Origin: Sarcophilus harrisii
Taxonomy: Eukaryota > Chordata > Mammalia > Dasyuromorphia > Dasyuridae
DNA length: 64,000 bases
NCBI RefSeq assembly: GCF_902635505.1
Contig: NC_045427.1
Span: 519,211,665-519,275,664, forward strand
Reading direction: 5' to 3'
Below are positions 11,501 through 26,300 of the stretch, piece after piece. The notes below the pieces were generated by a model. The model did not search any database and was not told the origin of the DNA. It saw only the letters and a program-made list of their open reading frames with translations. Position numbers and translations under genes: made by a program. Numbering within the stretch: the first letter of the stretch is position 1; each line of letters starts with the position of its first letter.

Positions 11501-14500
11501 GCTTATTGATGGAGTGTCACTCAGTTGCCAAAGTGTTTTAACTTCCTTCTGTCCACTATTTATTTCCACTCTCCATTTTTTTGGAGTCTCACTAATAAAA
11601 GAAAAAAAATAAGAGAAAAATAAAAACCAAGTTTTTATAGAAGAATTATTTCAGGATAATAAATGCTTACCTCTGATAGAAATTTTTTATGACAATTGGT
11701 CTGATCGGCAGCTGAAATGTATGTTTCTCATTGAGAGGATTTCTCTTATAATATAGAATGCAAGACCTATAAAAATAAAAATGAAAAGTTTTTAAAAGAA
11801 TGAAATTCATTCTAAGATAAATTTTTTAAAAGTTAAGTTTTTTAAAAATGGCAACTGAGACATAGAAGTTTAGATGGGAAACCTACTATAATTTGAAAAA
11901 AAGAATCTTTTGAACATACAATTACATTTAATACATGAACCAAAGAGAAAAAAAAATTAGTTATGTCTAGCTTTAAAGAGATGAAAGATAAAAAAATAAA
12001 GTACTGTTAGCAAAGAGTCAGAATTGGAGAAACATCAGAGAACCTATATGATCTGATGCAAAGTGAAGTAAGCAGAATCTGAACAGCAATTTATACTGAC
12101 TACAATAATATAAAAGAAAATAAACTGTTAAGACTTAAGAATTGGGATCAACCTTGTGACTAATCACAACTGCAGGAGAGTATCAATGAATCAATGTTTT
12201 TCACCTCTTGGGGAAAAGACAATAGATAAAAGATGCAAAACGTAAAATTTAAAATATGGTCAATATGTAAGATTCTTTGCGGGTATAGCTATTTGTTACA
12301 AGGAAAGACTTTTTTGAGGGATGGGAAAATAGTTAAGAAACAGAGAAGGGCTGTAACTACAATGTTGAACTTGAAATACATAAAAAACACTACATAGTCG
12401 TCTCCTTTTTTTCTGTTCATCTTATAAAGAATATGCTTGTCAAATTAACATTAATAATAAAAAAAATTTAATAAATGAATATGTTGAGGGAAAGAATACC
12501 TTATATGGGGGGTAAGAAGAGGGATTATAGGTAGGAAATTAAATAAAAGCTTATATAGATGTGTTACCCCATAAGAATTCACATCTAAATATTTTTCAAG
12601 TTTGCAAAATCAGCCTGTGACAGACAGGTAGAATACAAACACTACCATCATTTTGCAAATGAGGTTGAGGGAGATTAAGTGACTTTCCCGGGATTAGAGA
12701 ATTATTCATTGTGAGATCTAAGATTTGAACCAGGTTTCAATGCTCTTATAAAATGTAACTTATTTCCTATCTAATTTTGTAAGCATAGGAAGCTTTGAAG
12801 TGTTTTATTTTTCTTCTTTACAAGTGAGAAAACAATCTGCTTTCACTGAAATGATGAGGGGTAAATCAAAAGCTTTTCCCAACTTCAGTTTAAGATGTTA
12901 CCTAGCTACACAGAATCAGGACAAGCTTCATACAAAAACAATTTTGCATAACTTTTTAGTCAAACACCTGTCTATAACAGTAACAGACAGTATTAATAGT
13001 CGAATTGCTCACACGACCTTAGAAGATAGACTACCATAATCAGTCTAATCAAAAGATAATAACATGGGTGATAAAGGCAGAATGGTATTAAAACACAAGT
13101 TTGAATTTTTTCTGAGGACAAAAAGTTATTAGAAAATAATGATTACTTACTGTGCTAAAGTGAATAGGATTTCGTGTGGAAGTTTAAGGTACATCATGCA
13201 ACTGATCACAACTTCTAGAATGTGGTGGAGTTTCCTAACACGACGTACTTGTTCTTGTGTATCTATGGATGTGGAAATAAAGTAATCCTGAAAGGAAAAA
13301 AAAAGGGGGGAAATGGAGTCTTTGCAAAGAAGCTAGCCAAGTAAAGTTTGCCCCAGTCTAGAAGCCTGAGGGGAAAAAGTAAGACAGAGATAAAGAATGT
13401 ATGCATTCCAACATTATTCTTAAACTACACATTTTAAATAGTCCAGGAAAATCATTTTACATATTCTACACAAAGAGGGAAAATGACTACTCAGTTAAGT
13501 CCCAAGAAATAACATATAGGCCCACCACCCTAAAAAGATCATTTGCTTAAAATGAGATCTCTACGAAAGGAAAAAAATACATATAATATAGTCAATAAAA
13601 AATAAAAGATTATAGGTCATGCTTTTATCAAATACTTTAAGGGAAAAGTGAAAGGAGTAAAAGTACTATCTTTAGATCAGCACAATCCCTTTCAACTATA
13701 AAATCTGTTGTTCTGAAGTCAGAAAGTGGTTTTATGGGTATTGTGGATATGGGCTGTATGTGTCCACGTGTGCATACACAGGAAAGGGAGAGGGAGAGAC
13801 TGACACAGGGACAGTGATTGAGCAAAGACACAGAAAAAGTGTCACATTTCCAAATGGATGTCTTAATTAAATTCAACATAGCCAAGAGAACTCATTATCT
13901 TTCTAACAAAACCCATCTCCTTCTCTGAAATTCTCTATGCCAAAGGAATCACCACATTCTTTCATTACTTAGGTTCATAACCTCAAAATCATCCTTAATC
14001 CTAATTCTAACCTTCATGTCATTTAATCAGTTACCAATTCTTGTTGATGCTATCTTAATTCACAAGGCCAATATTCAAAGTTCTTCAACACCTCTTGAAG
14101 TATTACAACAAACTACCAAGGGGAATCCCCAATTCCTTTGCCTTCTCCAATTTATCTTCTATACCTGCTGCCAATAAGATATTCCTAAAGGACAGGTTGA
14201 GCATATGTCTCTATTCAAAAATCTCAAATGGCTTTCTATAATCTCTAGGATTAAGTACAAATCCTTCTGTTTGATAATTAATTCAGTTTACCTCTCTAAA
14301 TTTATTAGATATTACTAATTTCTTTCCGTCTAATCATCTACATCTCTTAGAATCCCAATCTTCCTTAAAAGTTTGGCTCAAAAAATACCTCCTATACCTT
14401 TCTAGTACCACTCAGGCATTATTAGTGCCTTTGAAATATCTTGATGGTTACTTAAATTGTATACATGTTGATTTTTCCCACAGAGCAACTCATGTGCTTC

Positions 14501-17500
14501 TTTAAAGCAGGTATATCTTTTCTGTCTGTGAACAATCAGAGCCTGTCACAAAAAAGGTTGTTGATGAATGCCAAACAATTGATCATCCAAAGTGCCATTA
14601 CACTTAATATCCTTGAAGTTGGTAATGGTTACTTTTTTTTTCTTTAGAGAAATTAAACAAAAGTAAAGAACAACCCGGTTTTCATTCCATGATTTCTGGC
14701 AAGGCCTCTTTCAGAATATACATATTAAAACTTGGATAAAAATTTAATGCATGTGTGAAGTTTATTTAGATGAATCCTATTATCAAACATTTTCAAAAAC
14801 AAACAAAAAAAAAAAAAACAAAAAAAACACCCCTTGATTTGCAATGTAAATAAATAGTTTTTTTTATAAATATGGGTTATCATACACAGCAAACTTTCAT
14901 TCACTAAAATCTGGACTGAAAAACTCAAAAAACTTTTCTACACTTAACTTTTATGAGATATCAAATTAATTTAAACCAGAGATGTTTATAAAAACAACTG
15001 CCAAACTTTCTATAATAGCAATCATACTATATAATCAGACAAGTATTGATAATACTGACCTAAGGCAATGCAAAATCCTAAAAAAAAGCAAAACTTAAAA
15101 TTCAGATGCTTTAAGGTCCTGCGCAACATATTTTGTGTATCTATGATTTTGTAATTTGCTTCTCCAATACTGTGAATAAAGAGCATTTTCTACAATGGAT
15201 TTAAGACAAAGTATACCTACACATAAATAATATAAAAGGGCACAATAAACTGGAGAATGTAAAAATAAACTCACCAAGTGATTCAATGATGCAAGCTCCT
15301 TGCCTATTAAAGAAAATTAAATATATATATATAAGTGGAAAGCATATCCAAAATAAAATCATACCTTACATATCAAAATTTATATATACATATATATAAA
15401 TATAAAATCTCTACAATTGTAAAGCACTTTATGAGTATATTATACTATCTTAGTGAATATATTTTTTTAAAAAAAAAGACAATTCAAAAAATGCAGAATG
15501 TTATATTAAATTAAGCCACAATTACCAATGTTATTGTTTATCCTTGAAATTCTCATAGTTTCTGTTTAAAACATTAATACTTAGAGGGTTTCAAATGTTG
15601 GTTTTGCTCAATCAAGTCATATTACAATATCTTATGAAACAATGAATAATATGTGGAAAGAAAAAAAAATTATCTGGAGGGTGGGCAATTAAGAGATGGT
15701 AATAAGGAAATTAAGGGAACAAAAACAAATATGACTTACCTATGAAAAAGTTAATGTAATCTCTCTTTATTTTGTCCAAACCAACTTCCAAAAGCATTCG
15801 AATTGGAGTGGTACCAGTGAGTGGAATTACATCCATGGCTCCATGGTAAGATTGCTGAATATGCTTACTTAGCAAACCACTACTCCCTCTGTGGAGCTAG
15901 AAATAAGATATCTCCTTCAGAATATGATATATTAACATCATTTGTGTGAAAAATTAAACACAAGACTACCTACATGAATCTAAATAAGGTCCTGCTTTGT
16001 TCTAAAGCATTGTTTCTGGTTATTTATCTCACAACTCATTTAAAAATCATGTTTCTTAAAAAAATCGTGTATTTTAAATATGTAAAATATATACATACCC
16101 ATGGCTGTACATCCCCACGTCTTAAATACTGTAAGATCAACGTAAAGCATGTCACCAAATCTTGATATGAAGCAACACCTTGAAAACACAAGTTATTCCA
16201 ATATTCATTTTTGTAATATTTTTGCAGTTATAAAATAATTTTTAAAAAATCATTTCAGGTAAAAGAAGAATATTCACTTTGTCAAAGAAAGACAACAGAG
16301 AGGTTAAATCTAAGAATTAAAAGGTCTAACAAGTTGATGGTAAATAACTATTCTCTATTACAAAATGGAATATTAAATGCTTGTAACCCTAGCAAGATAC
16401 AACAAAAAGAGCCCTGGATTTAGAGTTGGAGAATCTGGGTTAGAAGCTTACTCTGCCATTTCTTAGTAAATCTTTGTAGACACACTTCATCTGTGTGGTG
16501 CTCAAGTTTCCTCCTGCATAGAAGCTGTAAGTTAACCTAATTGATTGCCAATCTTTCCACTTCTTACTATCTGAGAGACCCTATATCCAACAATATTCAC
16601 TTATATATGGAATTAGAAATTTCCTATGACAAAATATTTTAGGCTTACCAATGAGTGACATTACATATTTCAACTGTTAATGAATAGCTAAGAAAAAACT
16701 TGATGAGAATGACTTCCATGCAAATCAAAGTTTAAAGAGAAAAAAACTAAGGTGGTCATTTTACTTCAACAAATTTGAAAATCAATCTAAAATAGAACAG
16801 ATAAGATATAGATTTTTTTTTTTTTTTTTTTTGCTGAGGCAATTGGCATTAAGTGACTTGCCCAGGGTCACACAGCTAAGAAGTATTAAGTGTATGAGGC
16901 CATATTTGAACTCAGGTCCTCCTGACTTCAAGGGCTGGTGCTCTATCCACTGAGCCACCTAGATGCCAAGATAAGATTTATTTTAACAGAATAGATACTC
17001 ACTCATTCTCATTCTGCACCACAGCTGTTCAGTGAAATCCAGATCACCTCGTACTGTAAAAAGACACTTAATGGAATCGTCAACTGCAGCAGTATCACAT
17101 TTCAATACCTGAAAAAGAATTAAACTTTAGAAATCACTTCATTTACCAAAATTACAAAGATTTCTAGGTCACCAGAAACAAATTTTAAAAGACTGTACAT
17201 TTGCACAATTCACTTATTAAGTTTAGGCAGACAATACAAAACCTAATCATAATGATATTAGCAATAAAAAGTTTAGGCAGACAAAAACAAGTTTAGGTGC
17301 ACTACGTGGGCGCATACACACAGACAAAAGAGTATTGTTAGTGATCAGTCATTTCAATCTCATGTCTAACTTTATATAACCTTGTGGACCTCTGAACATT
17401 ACGTTTTCCTGGCAAAGATACTTGAGTATTATTTACAGATTTTTAAAAATGGTCATCACATGAGTCTATATAGGGGAAAAACGACTGCACCAAAAATAAC

Positions 17501-20291
17501 TGAACTTGGAATAAATGTGTGCCATCAGTTTTCCAAAGATACTCGAGTGGTTTGTTTCCTTCTATAATAGCAAACAGAAGTTAAGGGAATCACCAAAGTC
17601 ACACAGATAGGAAGTTTTTGAGGCTGAATTTGAACTTATTCCAAGTCCTGTACTCTATTGTTATTTTACTAAGTAAACAGGTAGTTTGACTCCTGGGAAG
17701 GACTCCAAAAATGGGGGAGTTAATAACTTTCTAAGTTACCTGTTCTGTTTGTTAAATATCTTTCTGATATTTAATGATGTAACTTCTCTCTGTCTCATCT
17801 CAAACACGCAAAAGCACCACTAAAAACCAATAAACGAGCAGCTACTATAATGGATTCATGTGAGATAGCATAAAGTCAAAGACCAAACATATTGTGGAAT
17901 GAGGAATTATATGTGGAAATTCAGAACAAAAAGTTCACATACCTTGACTTTTTTTGCTGAAGTATCAATTCCATCCAACTTACTCTTTAAATCTAAAAAA
18001 ATTTTAAAATGGCATTAATGATTATTCTATCCCATTCTTTCCTTCCTTTCAAAGAATAATAATATTATAACCCTAGCCAATCTGTATTAAAACAGTATAC
18101 TGAAGTTGCTACAACTGTAGGCAAGAACTGGAAAGAATCCTAAAGACCATCTGATCCAAATCTCCCTCATTTTATAAATGAGGAAGCTGAGATCCAGAGA
18201 GGTAAGACATTATCCTAAAAATCAGTCATGATTTAAACCTAGATCTTCCGAATATATTTAGTGTTTTTCTCCAATATATCTTTTTATCTGCCTTGTAAAG
18301 TTTCTAAATGTAATATAGTATATCATGACAACCAAATCTAAGTATAAGGAGCTTCTGAAACGACCTCTTTTGTACCTTTACACATAATACTACAAAATAA
18401 AGCTCTCTATTTCTTAACCACAATAAGTTTTCCTTAGATATCTAGAGAACTATCACAAAGGCCTGCTTAGACAAACTAAAATGATTTAAATTGACAAACT
18501 GCAAGTGAACTAGAAAAACAAATACCATTGAGAAATTCCTGAACAAGGTCAACAGATGATTTAGTCTCTGTAGGTTCAGGCCACTCAGTAATACCAGTCG
18601 CCAATCCATCAGCCAAGGCCTATTAACAGAAAAACACATTGTTCGAGCAATCAATAACTGTTAATACACCCAACTAAATGGAGGATTCAAAAAGAAAATA
18701 AGACGTATGCTGAATGAAACACTATACTCTGATAGATAGAGAGAAGACCAACACATTTGAAACAATTAGAAAACAATGTGCCTGCGAAAAACTATTAATT
18801 CATTATACATAATTATATCTCACAAGTATCACATCAAATTCTAGTTATTAGCAAGCACATTGTTATCTAGTGTTTCATTTGTGTTTCTTAAAATAGCTCA
18901 CAATTTTTTTCGACAGAGTCCTATTCTGTAATTCTTCATGGCATGGAATTGATTCGGGGTTCTTGAAGTTTCAGTGAACTCAGCTCTGGTAGACTTTAGT
19001 ATCCTTGGAAAAAAACTATATAACCCTATGCAATATTTGTATATATTGTATATAACCCGATGCAACACATCATGTCCAGCATAGCTGAAGTAGACAGAGG
19101 CTCATCACCAGCAGGCTGGTCACTTGTGATAAACAAAAAATGGTTCTTGGTCTTGGATGGCCTGCTTCTGCAGTGATGGGCAGAGGGGTAACAGAAGGGG
19201 CGAGAAGGTTCTAACAATAACAGTTTTTAGATAGACTATCAACTTTAACTTGACTGTTAGTACTCCAAACGTGAGATTCATATCCAATGACAAAAAAGTA
19301 GACATACAAGGGACTGAGTTGTAGCAAACCCGATATTGTCCCTAAAAATAAAATCAGAAGACAAATGGGGTTATAGCTAAAGTTTTTTCTTGCTAAAGCA
19401 AATAATGGACATTTTTATGTTAAAAAAAAAATCTCAACCTTTGAGTCCATTACCTCTTAATCAGTAAGTAGATAGTATGGTTCAATTCGAGTTTTCTGAA
19501 ATTGTGGTCTTTATGACGTTGCCATTATTGTATAAATTGTTCTGATTCTGCTCACCACCTCACTCTGCATCAGTTCATACAAGACTTTCCATGTTTCTAT
19601 TCCCTTTATCATTTTTAAACATAACAGTATTCCATCATATGCACATATGCATTGCTCAGCTCTTTCCTAGCTGATGCCCCTTCCCCACCAGTTTTCAATT
19701 CTTTGCCATCACAAAAAGAGCTACTACAAATATTTTTGGTTCTTTTAAGGAAATAGTTTTACTGCCAAGCAAAGATATCAAAAATTATAAATCATGGGCC
19801 AGCTAATCACTATACACTGTAGTATCTGATAAATATTAAAAGATCAGCATTAGAGGAATTGCATCATTTTAACATTTCATGTAAATGATATAAAGAAATT
19901 CTAAGAACTTGTTAGGATTATCTAAATTCAAAATGTGCTTTTATGTTTTGCATGTCAATGCAAAGGTAGGGACAGGCAAGGATAATGGAAAGATTTTAAA
20001 AGGCATGAGTCTATATGAAGTAATGAGAAACAAAACTAGACATACTACACCTTTATCATCAATAACAATTTGAAAAGATTTCAGAGAAGCTACATGTGGT
20101 GACCACTGAATAATGCCACACACATACAAAAAGTTGATTACTTTTGATAAACAGGAAAAGATATGTTTCTGAATGATTTGGGTATGATCAAACCAACTTG
20201 TCAGATGCAAATCAATCACCAGAGAAGAGACCCAACAGCCAAAGTTATCCTGAGGGAATTTAAGGATGAAAATACAAGATAGAATATATAC

Positions 20292-20371
<80 letters not shown>

Positions 20372-23300
20372 AGAAAAGTCCAATAAAGAGTTTTTATTAA
20401 CTTTCCCCCCCCCCCAAAAAAAACGGCAGTGTCACCACACTTAGCCTCAAACATAATCAAGATGCACTGGCAAGCAAAAACAGCACTAAAGAAAATGTTG
20501 AAAAAAGCTATTATAAAAAAAATTTTCAAAAAGAAAGAAAATGATTATGGGAAAAATCACCCAAATTACTCCAAGTATATATAACAGTAACATTAAGAGT
20601 AGATCTGTGTTGGAGGTGACATAACTTTAAGGGCTTTATTTAAGGTACTGATTTACAAACTGGTTGAGGGAATAGAAAATAAAGAAAATGTGTGTGTAGG
20701 GAGGAGGGGGAGAAATCTTGGAACTTACTAATGCCTCTCCCCTGAACGCACCCCCCTAAAAAAATTACCAGGTAACATATGCATACATACAATTTTTAAG
20801 AACTAATGTCACATACATATAGTGAATTAAATGAAGCCATTTGTAGGGAAATGGCAAACAATCCCAAATGGATCACATATTTACCATTACACTGATAATT
20901 GAAATATGTGGAGAACACAACATCCTATAAGTATTGTTTGTATTTTTACAAAACTGTTAGGCAGAACAAGCAAGGTGTCTCCCCACTTGTACTTGAAAAT
21001 TTTTCGAGATTTCTTGTACAGATTACTTGTTTGTTCAATAACCTATAATAGATATTAGCTAATGCATAATTTAAGAGACTTGTTTGCTCGCCAAAAACAT
21101 GTCAGTATCATAAAGGCAATCCCATGCAGAGTCCAAATTGAAGAGGGATTTTCCATATACAGTAAGGCCCTTCAGAGGCTTTGTTTGTTGCTATCACTCT
21201 GCTAACTACATTGAGCCAGGAAACACTGCTGAGCCTCCTAGAAAGGACATCCAAACCTCAAAAAAAAAAATCTGGCATAATTTACACCCTCAAAAAATGA
21301 AGTGAATGAAACAATTATGTTTGTTATATCATACAATTATATAATCCATAAAGTTAATCCATTAGTATATATGAATCTTAGAAAAACAGTTTATATGGAA
21401 ATGCTGGGCACAAAATTAAAACGTTTTCCATGTACTGCAGAATACATTTAACCTATATCACATTGCTTGCTGTCTTGGGGAGGAAGGAAATATGAGGAAG
21501 AAAATTTGGAATTAAAAGTGTTACAAAAACAATGTTGAAAACTATCTTTACATATATTTGGAAAAATAAAATAGTACTGAGGGGGAAAAAAAGATATTGC
21601 AGGACTTCTTTTAAGAATTCAAATTTTACCACCACCACACAACCATCATCTAAACTATCAAACAATTTTAAATTATTTTTTAAAAGTCACTAAAATTCAT
21701 ACTCTTATTTATAAATCACTAAGCTAGACCAAAACCCCAAGGTAGCAAGAAAAAAAAGATCTATATTCATAGAAGAATGTCTCATGATACAAAAGAACAA
21801 AAGATACACCTACTGATTGAGGAATGGCTAAACAAATTATGAAATATGAATGGATTAGAATACTTATGGTATCGTTTAAAAAAAAAAAAAAAAAGGATGA
21901 CTTCAGAATTTTTCAAATATTAAAAAAAAAAAGACTTCAAGGAAGCACGGGAAGACTTACATGCACTGTTAAAGAACCAGGAACACAATATAAACAATGA
22001 CTGCAACTAAGTAGAAAAAGGAAAAAAACAAAAATGCAAAATTTAATGCTGTGTAATTATAATGATCAAACTTAAATTTAGAGGAGTTTAGAAATTTCCT
22101 TTCTTTCTTTTTGCAGAAGGAGGGAAATAGGGGAGGGGAAGTGGAATATTTCATATATGGTTAGACAACTGTGGAAATAGGCTGGTTTTGCTGCATTACA
22201 TCTTTCTAATTCTTATTACAAAAGAAACAGACTCCCCCACCTCCCCCCCTGAGTAATTGGGGTTAAATGACTTGCCCAGGGTCATATAGATAGGGAAGTG
22301 TTAAGTGTCCAAAACCAGATTTGAACTCAGGTCCTCCTGACTTTAGGGTTGGTGCTCTATCCACTGTGCCACCTTCATTGTCCCCAAACCCTTTTTAAAA
22401 AATACTAATACTCTCCTAATTCTTTTGCATTGCAATGAGTCATTAACATACTACAATTTCTAGAAAACTAAAAATGAGTATTGGAGAGATAACATAATGG
22501 AGATAAAAAGATTGTGACATAATAACTAAGAAGGACTAGAGTAAAAACCATCATCTGGAAATGTAAAATGGGCATGACTGTTGTGATCTCCATCAGTGAA
22601 GGAACAATATAAACTGAAACTATCATAAGTCTATTCGAACAGCTCACATTTGTGTAGCATATTAATATTAAATGATATTTCATTTGGTGCTCACATCTCT
22701 CAGAGGTAGGTATTATATTACTATTTCCATTTTGCTTAAGTCAATGAGGGCAAATGACTTGAATATACAATCACAGGGACAGTGTGTCTTCATGATCAAG
22801 TTCAACATTCTTATTTATTATGCTTTATTTATTTATTTGTTTTATATTTACTTTTAAAATATTATTTATTATATTTGGATAATTTTAACTTTACTCCCCA
22901 TGTGAAATTTCAGACATTAGTATGATGGTTTATTGAGAAAGATTCTCCCAGAAGCAGTGAGAAATAACTCTTTGTTGAGTGTGTCTTAAATAATCCAATG
23001 ATCATAAGTATTTCAACTATAGAAGAAAAAGTAAATTTCACATCAGTTAAAGATATTGTGATAATGACAATTTCATTGAAATATAAAAACTTAAGAAAAA
23101 TTGCAACTTTCAGACCGATACTCACAATTAGAAACTTCAGTTCTCTATGCAGATGATACAAAGGGCTTCTAGGATCTCCAGGTTCCACTTTAATGTTCTG
23201 AAAATTACCCATAAGTAAGTTTTTAGTACTAATACCTTACATGTCATTAAATTTTATAATTTACTACATACTTTCTCACTTTCCCTCCCCATAAACAGCA

Positions 23301-26300
23301 ATTAAAACTTAATCTTATAATTCCACTGTAGTATGCATGTCTAATGCTGTTAAAGATGAGAAAAGTAAAGGAGTAATTACAGGCAGAACACACTGTTCAC
23401 CCAACACTCACATTATCCATGGATATTTCAGATCTTTCCTGACCCAGAAAAACAAATGTGAACTCAAACCACTATACACCCTCTATCTTGATATGCACTC
23501 ACTTGAAAGACACTTGTATCCCTCTATCTCTTCCCCATCTACAATCAAGAATGTACATTAATGATCTTTTTCACATGCTCTCTCATAATTTTCACTGAAT
23601 TTCAAAGAGTTACAAGGTAGGAGAAGTAAAGACTTATTTATTATAAAGCCTATAGTAATGAATAAATGATATCTAATTAACATTAATCATAATTACTTAC
23701 TATTAAAGCAGATCTCAATATTTAAAATCAGTCACAAAATTCCAAATTATTTTTTTAAGTCTCTATCTCTTTCTTCCTAATAAGCCTAGCTCACCCTAGT
23801 CCCAGATTAACATTTCTAAATTCTAGTACCTATTCTCCTCCCCATTAAGGAAGAAAAGAATGGAAAAAAAGGAAAGGGAAGATTCCGCCTCCCCCCCCCC
23901 CCCCAATTCTTCAAGGTTTCCCCCCCCCAAATTTACGACTAACTTCAAAAACTCCCATTAATTAATGGAATGCTTTCTTTAGTGTTATGAAAATTCAATT
24001 TTATTATTTAAAAAATAAAAGATGCTATATACTAAGTGATAGAAGGACATTAGCTACAAGACAAGCATTTCTGAGTGGTCAAAACAGAAAGAGGCTGTTC
24101 ATGTGATAAACAAAAAAGAATTTTTATGAGACCTGGATATAGTAAAAGCGGGAAAAATTATTTCCTACCAATACTGAAGCAGAAGTGAGAGGTGGTGTTT
24201 GGAGAAGCACATCCACAGGACTCCATGAAATATCCAAACCAATCGTAGTATATGAAAAGGGAATTGAATCATCTAAAGGAGTGGATTTAAATAGTTCATA
24301 TTGAGCAAAACCTCTGGTTGTTACCTGCAGGGGGAAAAGAAGGCTCATAAAGTCTACATAAATAAGAGACTGATAATAGAAGACAATTAAATTTTCTTTC
24401 TTAAGGATACCAAAATCATACACAGCTTTTCTATCTACTTCACAACTATTTCACCTACAAATCAAGAAATATTTTAAATTTATTTTTCTCCTAGACTATA
24501 AATTAACATTACAAAAATAGTGCCAATTAGATAAAAGCTTCTACAGAAAGACAGGTCTGTATGTGTATACACACAGCCCTCAGTTTTAAATAAAAACTTT
24601 AAAATGACTACACAAGAGAACAATTAAAACACATACGGTAGATGACTTATGTCTTTTCAGATGTGAACTTTTCAATTCTTCAAGGTTTACAGAAGAGTTT
24701 TTTTCAGGTGTGGGACCTAAGAGCAGGGGGAAAATCTCAAGATTAAAACTCCAGTTCAGGTTTAGAACACGTAAAAGAAAAAGATTATTATTTCAAAGTA
24801 ATGTGTACCCAAAGCACTGAATTTGGAATTTATGGAACTATATGTTTAGTCAGAACTAAACATAGTTTAGTGCTTATTAGAAAGTCATCCAACCTCTTCA
24901 TTTTACAGAGTAGGAAACTAAGGCACTGAGAGGTTAAGTAACGTTCCCAAAATTAAAAACTGGTAGAAATGGTTAGAAGATTAGAGAACTAAGACTCAAA
25001 TAATGGCTCTGTTTTTTATCCATTTGTTGGCCTTGTATCTATCTAATTCTCAGGATTCCAATTTCCTAATATGTAAAATGAAGGATTAGAAAAGATGACT
25101 TATAATATTCCTTCTATAAGTCTAGGATTCTAAAATTTTTAAAAATTGGAATTAGTATTTCAGTGTCCACCAAGAATAGCACACTGTGGAAAGGAATTAA
25201 CCCTTAATTTTTTTCTGTACTTTAATTGCTAAAGATATTTTTCCAATGGAGATGGTTCATTCACAACTCTAAATGAAATCTGCAATGTTTCATCACTAAT
25301 AGTATTTATCACTGAGTGTTTACTATGAGATTAATGTGAAAATTATAGTCAATTTTTTTCTCATCTTTCAAAGTTCTAAGAAAATAACTTATTACTAAAC
25401 TTTTGAGGCTATTCATAGCATGGTTAATATGACCTTATTCTAGCCGTGTAACCCTGGATCAGTCACTTAACCCCAATTGCCCCGGGGTGGGGGGGGGAAA
25501 GAGTTGCTTAAAACAACTCTAGATTTTTATTTATTCTAATTCTATTTGTATGCTGTTCCCTTTCAAGTAATGTCTTTAAAAAAAAAATACTTTACAACCC
25601 TTAAAATCTCACCTTTACATGTGACCACTTGCAATACAATTCCTGTGATGCCCTTCTTTGTTCTAATAGGTTCAGCACCTAGCCAACAGGTACTTTCAGG
25701 ATCTGAGCTGTCACATTTTACCCACAAGGGAGGAAGAGGTTTAATTGGCCTTTTAATCTTCAAATGGGTCATATTAGGATTTTGTGTCATTGTGTAAAGT
25801 CCAATCAGCTGCCTAAAAAATAGAAATTCAAAGAATTTTAGATACCAGACGGGGGGGTTCAAGTTGAAAATTTTGATTCTGGCAAATCCTCAATTTCTTA
25901 TGAATACAAGCTACAATTTGTTTAAAATAACACTCAGCTGTGTTATTTTTAATCGTCAAGAAATAATTTTTTCAAACAAAGTTTTTTGTATCCCAGTGCC
26001 TAGCACCTGGGTGGTCCTAACTGAGGAGTTAGTCAACGATTAATATTCTTAACTGATTCTTTTCTTTACAATAGCAATAAGAAATGGTGTTAGAGAACAA
26101 AATTAAAAAGACTAATGTAATGAAACTACTAAATTCTCCTAAAAGAGGAAGAGGACAGGAAGAGGATGTTGAAATATAATCAAGAATACTTTTCTTTTTT
26201 CCACTAAATGATGAATACTTGTCATATTTTCTACATTTGGAAACTTGATGTAAATTATTACTAGGAAAACAGAAATACAGACAAAATGGGTGTGCAATGT

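Larger units (their letters stand above)
18620..23125 (-). other. ZWILCH: ZWILCH intron 8, 4.5 kb
   Basis: Holds the L1 piece at 19490-19745, the poly-A run at 20293, the L1 piece at 21795-22180 and a SINE at 22228-22382. The stretch 20,570-21,790 shows nothing I recognise. The part at 18,900-19,400 is repeat-like but unclassified. Confidence 0.6.

Noticed and set aside
16811-16968. tRNA-like sequences in several introns
   Set aside because: They are heads of tRNA-derived SINEs with degenerate internal promoter boxes and A tails, not tRNA genes.
17219-17285. 15-bp direct repeat (AAGTTTAGGCAGACA) spaced about 50 bp apart
   Set aside because: Only two copies and no further structure. Most likely a small local duplication, and not a CRISPR-like array.
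20260-20529. 89-codon frame with a long Phe run
   Set aside because: It is the complement of the 76-base poly-A run.
24841-24864. 10-bp inverted repeat with a 4-nt loop (TATGTTTAGT)
   Set aside because: Short AT-rich hairpins like this are expected by chance in 64 kb of AT-rich DNA.
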